In this document: positions 1-5,920 of the stretch, in pieces
How positions within the stretch are numbered: position 1 is the first letter of the stretch
Layout of the letters: every line of letters begins with the position of its first letter
Assembly: GCA_035265665.1 (NCBI GenBank)
Contig: DATFOK010000147.1
Coordinates: forward strand, 1 to 10,405
Source of the DNA: DASUPK01 sp035265665
Lineage (GTDB): Bacteria > Actinomycetota > Thermoleophilia > Solirubrobacterales > 70-9
Length of the DNA stretch: 10,405 nt
Direction: 5' to 3'
Made by a program: the position numbers and the translations under genes
Notes under the pieces: model-generated
Database searches by the model: none
What the model was told of the DNA's origin: nothing
What the model saw: only the letters and a program-made list of their open reading frames with translations

Positions 1-144
1 GCCGCGCGGACCGAGCTCGCGAGCCAGGTAGCGGTTGACTGCCTCCAGGGCCGCTTTCGAGACCCCCATCCAGTCGTAGGCGGGCCAGGCGACTGAGGCG
101 TCGAAGTCGAGGCCCACCACGCTGCCGCCCTCCTTCATCAGTGG
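1..144 (-). pseudogene. fabI: Enoyl-ACP reductase (FabI/InhA type), internal catalytic fragment
   Basis: Read on the minus strand from about 144 to the window edge, 48 residues match the short-chain dehydrogenase core of NADH-dependent enoyl-[acyl carrier protein] reductase, which reduces the trans-2-enoyl chain in fatty-acid elongation. Visible features are the strand GGSVVGLDFD followed by YDWMGVSKAALE. This has the Tyr-x-x-Met-x-x-x-Lys pattern corresponding to Tyr158, Met161 and Lys165 of InhA, then NRYLAREL and GPRG, which normally lead into the RVNLVSAGP segment. Nothing of the N-terminal NAD-binding half is present: at about 139-147 the sequence passes directly into an acyl-CoA synthetase in another frame. 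No start codon or ribosome site belongs to this piece; its internal ATG at 138 lies mid-domain. The family call is secure. Whether the truncation is biological or an assembly artefact cannot be told from the window. Confidence 0.85.
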
Positions 145-943
145 GGGTGGTGAAGACGTTCGTCACCCCGTGCTTGGAAAGCACGGAGAGCTGCTCGTGC
201 GGGTCGAAGCCGCCCTCGCGCGCGTAGACGAACTGGACGGCGCCGTAGCGCCACGGCCCGATCAGCGGACAGATCCCGGCAGCCCAGGCCCACTCCCCCA
301 TGCCGTGGAAGAGCTCGCCCTCCTGCACCTGATGGCAGTAGACGAACTCCTCGTGACCGAGGATGTAGCGGTGGGCGTGGAGGATGCCCTTCGCCATTCC
401 GGTCGTGCCGGACGTGTAGTAGATCTGCGCCGGATCCTCGGCTGAGGTGTCGACGGTCTCGAACCGGTCGGCCTGCTCGGCGAGCAGGCCGGCGTCGAGC
501 ACGATCACCTCCTCGACCAGATCCCCGGGCATGCGGCCGGCGTTGTCCGCGTCGGTGACGATCACCCGCGGCTGGGAGTCCCGGATCCGGTGCTCGATTC
601 CCTCGTCGCCGTAGAGCACCGAGAGCGAGAGGAGGATCGCACCGGCCTTCCAGGTGCCCAGGAACATCGCGGCCGTCTCGGGCGACGCCGGTGCGCAGAC
701 CGCGACGCGGTCGCCCCTCTCAACCCCGCGCGAGGCGAGCAGGTTGGCCGCCTGGTTGGCAAGGGCGCGCTGCTCAGCCCAGCTCACCTCCCGCTGGTTG
801 CCGCGGAAGTCCTCGAAGATCATCGCCGTCCTCTCGCCGGGCTGGCGGTCGCAGACGTCCGCGGCGATGTTGTAGCGCTCGGGCACCTGCCACCGGTGCG
901 CCTCGCACGCCTGCTCGTAGGTGAGGGACTCGGTCGCGCTCAT
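139..943 (-). CDS. Acyl-CoA synthetase (AMP-forming, MACS-like), N-terminal half, 3' end lost
   Basis: This is an ANL-superfamily adenylate-forming enzyme that activates a carboxylic acid as acyl-AMP and then as the CoA thioester; the substrate cannot be read from this part. The start ATG at 943 has GGAGGAGGG a few bases upstream. About 268 residues are present. The N-terminus (WQVPERYNIAADVCDR) is typical of medium-chain acyl-CoA synthetase/acetyl-CoA synthetase relatives, followed by the GDRVAVCAPASPETAA and GTWKAGAI segments. The phosphate-binding signature YYTSGTTGMAKG lies at about residues 174-185. The sequence then runs through HGVTNVFTTPT, where family members continue with A-[IL]-R. 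Here it stops matching and the next bases encode an enoyl-ACP reductase in another frame. The family is usually about 530-560 residues, so the second half (hinge, catalytic Lys domain) is absent. The synthetase frame stays open to the window edge, so a gene caller would report a long but chimeric ORF. It is probably non-functional as written. Confidence 0.85.
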
Positions 944-1049
944 CGTCACCCTCCTCCAGGTTGCGCGTTCGACATCATCGCGCTTTCAGGAATAGATCTA
1001 GCCGAACGATCATCCGGGGAAACCACTGAGGCGGATCTCGTGATTTGAG

Positions 1050-1075
1050 GCGGGCAGATCGCGGGGTTTGCCCGC
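1050..1075. promoter_or_regulatory. 7-bp inverted repeat in divergent intergenic region
   Basis: GCGGGCA (1050-1056) and TGCCCGC (1069-1075) are perfect inverted arms separated by 12 bases. They lie in the region (944-1109) between the synthetase start and the small plus-strand ORF. It could be an operator or a weak hairpin. No T-run follows on either side, so it does not look like an intrinsic terminator. I see no convincing -35/-10 pair in the rest of this intergenic stretch. Confidence 0.3.
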
Positions 1076-1109
1076 TGGTATCCGGCGCGTGAAAGGACGA
1101 AGGTAGTGA

Positions 1110-1319
1110 GTGAAAGTCGGCGAAGAAATAGACCGGATGCCACCGAACTCGACTCAGAATCTGAACGCGAAGCTCTCGCTCACGCCGGTCTGGGAGCAGC
1201 GCGCCGGCGGGCCCGCCCCGAGCTTCGCCCCTCCGCCGATCCACAGCACCGCGCCCGAGATCAAGATCGTCGGCGGCGCGAGCAAGTACCGCGGCGGCTA
1301 CCACCTGACCATCGCCTAA
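1110..1319 (+). CDS. Possible small protein of unknown function (69 aa)
   Basis: I do not recognise this product. The reading frame opens at GTG 1110, with AAGG six bases upstream, and ends at TAA 1317-1319. A shorter start at ATG 1137 would give 60 residues. From the ATG onward the third codon positions are almost all G or C, like real genes in this window, while the nine codons before it are less biased. The protein has no signal peptide or membrane segment. It is rich in Pro, Ala and Gly in the middle (GGPAPSFAPPPIHSTAPE) and ends in GGASKYRGGYHLTIA. It lies ahead of the serine hydrolase on the same strand, separated by 73 bases, so they could share a transcript. It could be a genuine mini-protein, the surviving 3' end of a decayed gene, or a chance ORF. 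Confidence 0.35.
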   Translation: MKVGEEIDRMPPNSTQNLNAKLSLTPVWEQRAGGPAPSFAPPPIHSTAPEIKIVGGASKYRGGYHLTIA

Positions 1320-1392
1320 CGGGTTCCTACTCGCTTCGCCCGGAGGACCCTCGCGCAACGGCCGGAGCTCGTCAGGCGCAAGGATGCGCCCG

Positions 1393-1563
1393 ATGAGATC
1401 CCGCCTCCTGCTCCTGGCCGCCTGCGCGCTCGCCGCGGGTTCGGTTGCCTCGCCGGCCCTCGCGGCGAAGCCGGGAAACCGCGCGCATTCCCATGGGAGA
1501 AGCGGGTGCGCGAGGCGAACCACTTCCTCGCCGGCCGGGCCGGCACCGCCGCGTACGCGGTAG
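1393..1563 (+). other. Signal-peptide coding segment of the downstream hydrolase, displaced by a frameshift
   Basis: ATG 1393 has AAGG nine bases upstream and opens a textbook Sec signal peptide: basic start MRSR, hydrophobic core LLLLAACALAAG, and an SPALAA-type cleavage site around residue 25. An in-frame ATG at 1384 is an alternative start. After KPGNRA the frame turns into Arg/Pro-rich nonsense and stops at TAG 1561-1563. The catalytic domain continues in the frame beginning one base earlier, starting with FPWEKRVREANHF at about 1488. One base lost (or two gained) between about 1465 and 1490 would explain the split. I read this as the true N-terminus of the 1506-2177 gene product. Confidence 0.7.
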
Positions 1564-2177
1564 TCGATGAGCGCGGCCGGGTCCACGGGCACCGGAGCAG
1601 CGTGCAGTACTCCTCCGCCAGCCTGGTGAAGGCCATGGTGCTGGTCGCCTATCTGGACCGCAGGGAGGTCCGGCGGCGCCACTTGCGTCCCGCCGAGCGG
1701 CAGCTGCTCGGGCCGATGATCCGGATCTCGGACAACGACGCGGCCAGCGCGATCCATGAGCGCGTCGGCACCGACGGGCTGACGCGGCTCGCTCGGCGGG
1801 CGGACATGAGGAACTTCGTCGCCTACCCGGTCTGGGGTGGCTGCCAGGTCACCGCCCGCGACCAGGCCCGCTTCTTCCTGCGCATCCGCGCGCTCCTGCC
1901 CAAACTCCACCGCAAGTACGCGATGGGCCTGCTGCGGCGAATCGTCTCCTACGAGCGCTGGGGGATCCCGCCCGGAGCTCCCGGAGGATGGGTGCCCTTC
2001 TTCAAGGGGGGCTGGTTCCGCGACGAGGACGGTTGGCGCGTCCACCAGGCCGCGCTCCTCCGCAGGGGCGGCCGCCGGATCGCGATCGCCGTCCTCAGCC
2101 GCGGCAGCCCGAACCTGGAATACGGAGCCGCGACGATCACCGGGGTGACGTCGCGGCTCCTGCACGGCTATCGCTGA
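1506..2177 (+). CDS. Serine hydrolase of beta-lactamase/PBP fold (class A-like), 5' frameshifted
   Basis: The longest uninterrupted frame starts at GTG 1506 (223 residues), but homologous-looking sequence (FPWEKR) already begins before it, so the real protein probably starts at the signal peptide at 1393. Counting from GTG 1506, the three catalytic motifs of the penicillin-recognising hydrolase fold are visible. They are S39-L-V-K42 (nucleophile Ser and Lys) in SASLVKAMVLVAYL, S75-D-N77 in RISDNDAAS, and K167-G-G in FFKGGWF in place of KTG. The Ser-to-SDN spacing is only about 36 residues, shorter than in TEM-type class A enzymes, and no Omega-loop E-x-x-L-N motif is seen. A cell-wall or housekeeping hydrolase is therefore likelier than a true antibiotic-degrading beta-lactamase. 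It would act outside the membrane. It ends 9 bases before the convergent exporter gene, with no clear terminator between them. Confidence 0.8.
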   Translation: MREANHFLAGRAGTAAYAVVDERGRVHGHRSSVQYSSASLVKAMVLVAYLDRREVRRRHLRPAERQLLGPMIRISDNDAASAIHERVGTDGLTRLARRADMRNFVAYPVWGGCQVTARDQARFFLRIRALLPKLHRKYAMGLLRRIVSYERWGIPPGAPGGWVPFFKGGWFRDEDGWRVHQAALLRRGGRRIAIAVLSRGSPNLEYGAATITGVTSRLLHGYR

Positions 2178-2186
2178 TCGCCGGAT

Positions 2187-3626
2187 TCACGCTCGCTCCG
2201 GCTCGAGAGCGGGCGCCCCGACGGAGGCCGAGACCAGCTCGCCCTGCTGCCCGTGGCTGGGCAGCAGGCTGCCGGCGAGGGCGCCGATCAGGGCCAGTCC
2301 CGCAGCGACTCCAACCGCGGGCCCGAAGCCGTCGACGAACGCCTGGGGCGACACGTAGCTCCCCGCTCCGGCGAAGACCGCCACCGCCACCGCGATGCCG
2401 AAGACGCCGCCGAGCTCGCGCATCACGCTGTTCGTCCCCGCCGCCTTGCCGACGGCCTCCTCGGACATCGACCCGAGCACCGAGTTCTGCGCGGAAGGGA
2501 TCGCCATCGAGATGCCGACGCCGGCCACGATCAGCGGGATCACGAGCTGCGAGTACGCCAGGTCGGGCGAGGCGATCAGCGCGATCCAGATCGTCCCGGC
2601 GGCCTGGATCAGGAGGCCGCCGACCATCAGCGGACGCTCCCCGATCCGGTCCGCCATTGCCCCTGCGACCGGGCCGACCAGCAGGAAGGTTCCGGTCCAG
2701 GGCATCAACCGGAGCCCGGCGCCCAGTGCGTCGTAGCCCATGCCCGTCTGGAGCAGCTGTGAGAAGAAGTACACCTCCGCGAGCAGGGAGGCGAAGACAA
2801 AGAAGATCGCGGCGTTGCCGGCCGAGAACGCCCGTGAGCGGAAGAAGCTCATCGGGATCATCGGCTCGGCGGTGCGACGCTCGTAGGCGATGAACGCGGC
2901 GACCAGCAGCGTTCCCACCGCCAGCGTCCCGGCCACCTCGAGGCTCCCCCAGCCGACCGAGTTGCCTCGCACGAGTCCCCAGACGACGCCGAAGGCGCCC
3001 GCGGAAACCAGCGCGAGCCCGGACAGGTCGAGGGCCGTATTGGGGCCGTAGCTCTCCCGCATCTTGGCGAAGACGACCGGGACCGCGAGCAGGCCGATCG
3101 GCACGTTGAGCCAGAAGATCCAGGTCCAGTCGAGCCCGTTGACGACCGCGCCCCCGATGAGCGGGCCGCTCGCCACGGCGAGCCCGGTGACCGCGCTGAA
3201 CAGGCCGATGGCCATGCCCCGCTTCTCGGCCGGGAAGGCCGCGCTGAGCAGGACCAGTCCCAGGGACATCATGAAGGCGGCGCCGACGCCCTGAACGGCG
3301 CGGGCGGCGATCAGCCAGCCCACGCTCGGCGCGAGCGCGCTGCCCGCGGAGGCGATCGCGAAGCCGACCAGACCGACGGCGTAGAGCCGCCGCCGGCCGA
3401 AGCGATCGCCCAGCGCCGCCGCGGTCACCAGCATCACCGCGAAGCTCAGGTTGTAGGCGTTGACGGTCCACTCGAGCTGGGAGATCGACGCGCCCAGGTC
3501 GAGGCGGATCGTCGGCAGGGCGGTCGAGACGACGAGCGTGTCGAGCGCGGCCATGAAGGATCCGATCGCCGTCAGGACGACTACCCAAGTGATCGATCCT
3601 CTGCTGTTGGTTGCCGGCGGACTCAT
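2187..3626 (-). CDS. MFS exporter, DHA2 family (EmrB/QacA-like, 14 TM)
   Basis: This proton-driven efflux transporter of the inner membrane has 479 residues, the usual length for 14-helix DHA2 members. The start ATG 3626 has a strong site, AAGGAG, 7 bases upstream. Visible family motifs are D1 in TM1 (LDTLVVSTALPTI, about residues 28-40), motif A in loop 2-3 (GDRFGRRR, 73-80), and motif C in TM5 (GLAVASGPLIGG, 148-159). The WTWIFWLNVPIG segment (167-178), typical of EmrB/QacA relatives, is also present. The remaining sequence alternates hydrophobic stretches through about residue 455 and ends in a short soluble tail. The substrate cannot be inferred; multidrug, antiseptic or secondary-metabolite export are common in the family. 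It lies 41 bases after the sigma factor gene on the same strand, so co-transcription and control by that sigma factor are plausible. It is convergent with the serine hydrolase. Confidence 0.95.
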   Translation of the reverse strand: MSPPATNSRGSITWVVVLTAIGSFMAALDTLVVSTALPTIRLDLGASISQLEWTVNAYNLSFAVMLVTAAALGDRFGRRRLYAVGLVGFAIASAGSALAPSVGWLIAARAVQGVGAAFMMSLGLVLLSAAFPAEKRGMAIGLFSAVTGLAVASGPLIGGAVVNGLDWTWIFWLNVPIGLLAVPVVFAKMRESYGPNTALDLSGLALVSAGAFGVVWGLVRGNSVGWGSLEVAGTLAVGTLLVAAFIAYERRTAEPMIPMSFFRSRAFSAGNAAIFFVFASLLAEVYFFSQLLQTGMGYDALGAGLRLMPWTGTFLLVGPVAGAMADRIGERPLMVGGLLIQAAGTIWIALIASPDLAYSQLVIPLIVAGVGISMAIPSAQNSVLGSMSEEAVGKAAGTNSVMRELGGVFGIAVAVAVFAGAGSYVSPQAFVDGFGPAVGVAAGLALIGALAGSLLPSHGQQGELVSASVGAPALEPERA

Positions 3627-3660
3627 CGGATCTCCTTCCGTTCCGGGCGTGTGTCCACCC

Positions 3661-3668
3661 TTTGCAAC
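3661..3668 (-). promoter_or_regulatory. GTTGCAAA motif upstream of the exporter gene
   Basis: On the minus strand GTTGCAAA sits 35 bases before the exporter start, just at the end of the sigma factor gene. The same eight bases occur in the short region upstream of the sigma gene (4793-4800). This could be part of a promoter read by the sigma factor or a binding site for another regulator. No matching second element at a constant distance is obvious, so the assignment is weak. Confidence 0.25.
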
Positions 3669-4738
3669 TAGAGATCCGGCGAGTCCCCCGGATCCATCGC
3701 TGGAGGCAGATCGAAGCTGCGGAAGAGCTTCGAGTCACGGAAGGCAGTGAACTCACTGATCCGGCCGTCCTCGGTGAGGGTGAGGACGATGATCGACTCG
3801 GCGACCGGTGGGCGGGTGCCGTCGCTCCGGTAGTCGCCCAGTGCGACCTGTCCGGCTGCGCTCGTCGGCAGAAGCCTCCTATGCCGATCCGATCGCAGCG
3901 GTCCTCGGGGCAGGAAGTAGGCGATCGCGTCCCGGCCGCGGAACCAGGTCGACCAGGGCGGCATCGCAAACACCGCGTCCTCCGTCAGCATCGAGCGGAT
4001 CGCGTCGACGTCGTGGCCCTCCCAGGCCTCGACGAAGCGCTCGACCACCTCCCGCACGCGATCGTCGCCAAGCGCGCGCAGTGTCTGCTGCTGGCTCTGC
4101 TCGGGAAGAGTCTCCTCCGCCGCCTTCCGGGCCCTCTGCAGGGCGCTGTAGATCGAGGCGGGCGTCGCGTCGAGGGCCTGGGCGACGTCACCGGGCGCAA
4201 AGCCGAGGACGTCGGTCATGATCAGGGCCGCGCGCTGGAGCGGGGGCAGGTGTTGGAGCGCCGCGGTGAACGCGAGCTCGACGCTCTCGCGCTGCTCGTA
4301 GCGGGCCTCGGGTGAGGCGGGCCCCTCGTCCGCCACCAGGCGCTCGTCCGGGTAGGGCTCGATCCAGGTCGACTCCACCAGCGGCGTGCCGATCTCGTCA
4401 TGCGGATCGGCCGGCGGCCCGTACTCGATCGGCAGCACCCGCTTCGGCCGGCGCTCGATCAGTCTCAGCGAGCTGTTGGTGGAGATCGTGTAGAGCCAGG
4501 AGCGCAGCGAGCTGCGGCCTTCGAAGCGCGCGAGCCCGCGCCAGGCTCGCAGCAGCGTCTCCTGCATCGCGTCCTCCGCGTCGTGGAGCGAGCCGAGCAT
4601 CCGGTAGCAGTGGGCCTGAAGCTGGCCGCGGTAGGGCTCGATCAGCCGCTCGAAGGCGCCCTCATCGCCTCCCTGCGCCGCCGCGAGCAGTTCGCGCTCC
4701 CGCGTGGAACCGCGCGGTTTGTCGGCTTCCGAGCTCAT
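3668..4738 (-). CDS. ECF RNA polymerase sigma factor with C-terminal SnoaL-like domain (TIGR02960/SigX5-like)
   Basis: This 356-residue group IV sigma factor would direct RNA polymerase to a small stress or envelope regulon. Region 2 spans about residues 26-97 (AFERLIEPYRGQLQAHCYRM, then DAEDAMQETLLRAWRGL, FEGRSSLRSWLYTISTN). A linker with the WIEPYPD motif follows, characteristic of the TIGR02960 (SigX5) group. Region 4 lies at about 150-208 (LQHLPPLQRAALIMTDVLGF, helix-turn-helix to SIYSALQRAR). From about 226 to 345 a SnoaL/NTF2-like fold follows (VVERFVEAWEGHDVDAIRSM, EDAVFAMPPWSTWFRGRDAI). In ECF41 and related groups such a domain modulates the sigma factor itself, and no separate anti-sigma gene is adjacent here. 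The start ATG 4738 directly follows GTGAGGG, closer than ideal; an ATG 11 bases upstream runs straight into a stop. The exporter gene follows 41 bases downstream. Confidence 0.93.
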   Translation of the reverse strand: MSSEADKPRGSTRERELLAAAQGGDEGAFERLIEPYRGQLQAHCYRMLGSLHDAEDAMQETLLRAWRGLARFEGRSSLRSWLYTISTNSSLRLIERRPKRVLPIEYGPPADPHDEIGTPLVESTWIEPYPDERLVADEGPASPEARYEQRESVELAFTAALQHLPPLQRAALIMTDVLGFAPGDVAQALDATPASIYSALQRARKAAEETLPEQSQQQTLRALGDDRVREVVERFVEAWEGHDVDAIRSMLTEDAVFAMPPWSTWFRGRDAIAYFLPRGPLRSDRHRRLLPTSAAGQVALGDYRSDGTRPPVAESIIVLTLTEDGRISEFTAFRDSKLFRSFDLPPAMDPGDSPDL

Positions 4739-4792
4739 CCCTCACCCATTGAGACCCGCGTGACTCGCCCAATCAATCGCTGGGACGATGGA

Positions 4793-4800
4793 TTTGCAAC
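4793..4800 (-). promoter_or_regulatory. GTTGCAAA motif in the sigma/VOC divergent intergenic region
   Basis: This is the second copy of the motif at 3661-3668, again read on the minus strand, about 55 bases before the sigma factor start and within the 86-base divergent spacer shared with the VOC gene. Two copies ahead of two neighbouring genes on the same strand fit autoregulation by the sigma factor, though chance occurrence is not excluded. Confidence 0.25.
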
Positions 4801-4824
4801 GGGACGGGGATCCAACTGATTGAG

Positions 4825-5250
4825 ATGCCACCCAGAGAACCGCGACCCGTCGCCCACTTGGAGCTGCATACCACCGACCAGGCGATCGCCCGCTCCTTCT
4901 ACACGGAGCTGCTCGGCTGGCGGCCCGAGCGAATCGAGGCGGGGGATCGCTCCTACCTCGCCCTCGACCTCGGGGAGGGCCAGAGCGGCGGGATCGTCGA
5001 GTGCGGCACCGACCGCACGCTCTGGCTGCCCTACGTCTCGGTCCCGGAGGTCCACTCGGCAACGATGCAGGCTGAGCGGCTGGGCGGATCGGTCCTGCTC
5101 GGGCCACGCGAGGGACCTGCCGGCTGGCGCAGCGTGGTGGCCTCGCCGGACGGCGGCGAGATCGCCTTCTGGCAGGCGAAGTCGACCGTCCCGCTTGACG
5201 GGACTACGTCGCGGCCTCGGCGAAGCGGTATCCCACCCGCCGCACAGTGA
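4825..5250 (+). CDS. VOC (glyoxalase/bleomycin-resistance fold) family protein
   Basis: This protein of 141 residues has one vicinal-oxygen-chelate domain. HLELHTTDQAIARSFYTELLGW (about 11-32) is the classic first beta-alpha unit of the fold, with a candidate metal ligand His11. The repeat half contains LPYVSVPEVHSATMQAERLGG (about 68-88), and the domain closes with ASPDGGEIAFWQAK (about 106-119), where Glu112 sits at the usual ligand position. The reaction is unknown: members include glyoxalases, dioxygenases and antibiotic-binding proteins. The last 20 or so residues (TVPLDGTTSRPRRSG...) look unlike the fold and are encoded opposite the 3' end of the response regulator gene, a 47-base convergent overlap. 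ATG 4825 is preceded by TGATTGAG, with only a weak GGGGA further upstream. The gene diverges from the sigma factor gene. Confidence 0.85.
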   Translation: MPPREPRPVAHLELHTTDQAIARSFYTELLGWRPERIEAGDRSYLALDLGEGQSGGIVECGTDRTLWLPYVSVPEVHSATMQAERLGGSVLLGPREGPAGWRSVVASPDGGEIAFWQAKSTVPLDGTTSRPRRSGIPPAAQ

Positions 5251-5920
5251 CGACCAGCTCGGGGTTCTGCGGGTCGCGCTCGACCTTCTGGCGCAGGTTC
5301 GAGATGTGGACGTCGCAGGCGCGGACGTCGCCGCGGAACTCGGTCTGCCAGAGCTCCTCCATGATCTCCTTGCGCGAGAAGACCTGACCGGGGCTGCCGG
5401 CGAGCAGGCGGAGGACCTGGAACTCGGAGCGGGTCAGGTTGGTCGGCTCCCCGCGGACCGTGACGAGATGCCGCGCGAGGTCGATTGAGACAGGCCCGGC
5501 GTTGATCTCCGCGCCCTCGGTGCCGGGCAAGCGGTCGAGCTCGCGACGCCGCAGCTGCGCCCTCACCCTCCCCAGCAGCTCGCGAACCGAGAACGGCTTG
5601 GTGACGTAGTCGTCGGCGCCGACCTCGAGTCCCACAACCTTGTCGACCTCGGCGTCCTTGGCGGTCAACAGGATGATCGGCACCGGGCTGTGCGCGCGGA
5701 CCTCGCGGCAGAGGTCGAGCCCGCTCTTGCCGGGCATCATGATGTCCAGGATCAGCAGGTCGAAGGAGTCGTCCGTGATCTGTCCCTCGGCCTCCTCGCC
5801 GTTCGCCGCCAGGGTCACCTGGAAGCCCTCCTGCTCGAGGGCGTAGCCGACCGACTCGCGGACGGAGAGTTCGTCGTCCACGACCAGGATGCGGTTGGCT
5901 GCGGGTGGCGCCGGATTCAT
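5204..5920 (-). CDS. Two-component response regulator, OmpR/PhoB family
   Basis: This 238-residue DNA-binding regulator is presumably phosphorylated by the kinase encoded immediately upstream. The receiver domain (about 10-122) shows the acidic pair D15-D16 (ILVVDDE), phospho-acceptor D59 (LLILDIMMPG), T86 (LLTAKD) and K108 (YVTKPF), so all switch residues are present. The C-terminal winged helix (about 140-235) has the family pattern LTRSEFQVLRLLAGSPGQVF and the recognition region RGDVRACDVHISNLRQKVE, ending VVTVRRVGYRFAE. Its ATG at 5920 overlaps the kinase stop codon in ATGA, which implies translational coupling. The target genes are unknown. A PhoP/PhoB/ResD-like role is possible, but the sequence does not specify the signal. 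The 3' end overlaps the convergent VOC gene. Confidence 0.96.
   Translation of the reverse strand: MNPAPPAANRILVVDDELSVRESVGYALEQEGFQVTLAANGEEAEGQITDDSFDLLILDIMMPGKSGLDLCREVRAHSPVPIILLTAKDAEVDKVVGLEVGADDYVTKPFSVRELLGRVRAQLRRRELDRLPGTEGAEINAGPVSIDLARHLVTVRGEPTNLTRSEFQVLRLLAGSPGQVFSRKEIMEELWQTEFRGDVRACDVHISNLRQKVERDPQNPELVVTVRRVGYRFAEAAT

Noticed and set aside
993..1000. Palindrome TAGATCTA upstream of the acyl-CoA synthetase
   Set aside because: Eight bases only and not supported by a partner element; palindromes this short are common by chance.
975..2165. 396-codon minus-strand ORF opposite the serine hydrolase
   Set aside because: Antisense to a gene with all three catalytic motifs; its translation has no recognisable domain and biased composition.
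2178..2240. Possible terminator between the hydrolase and exporter genes
   Set aside because: Only short imperfect inverted repeats (CGCTC/GAGCG) without a T-run on either strand.
2137..3969. 610-codon minus-strand ORF over the exporter gene
   Set aside because: Low-complexity Arg/Gly-rich translation in a shifted frame of the clear MFS transporter; long open shadows are expected at this GC content.
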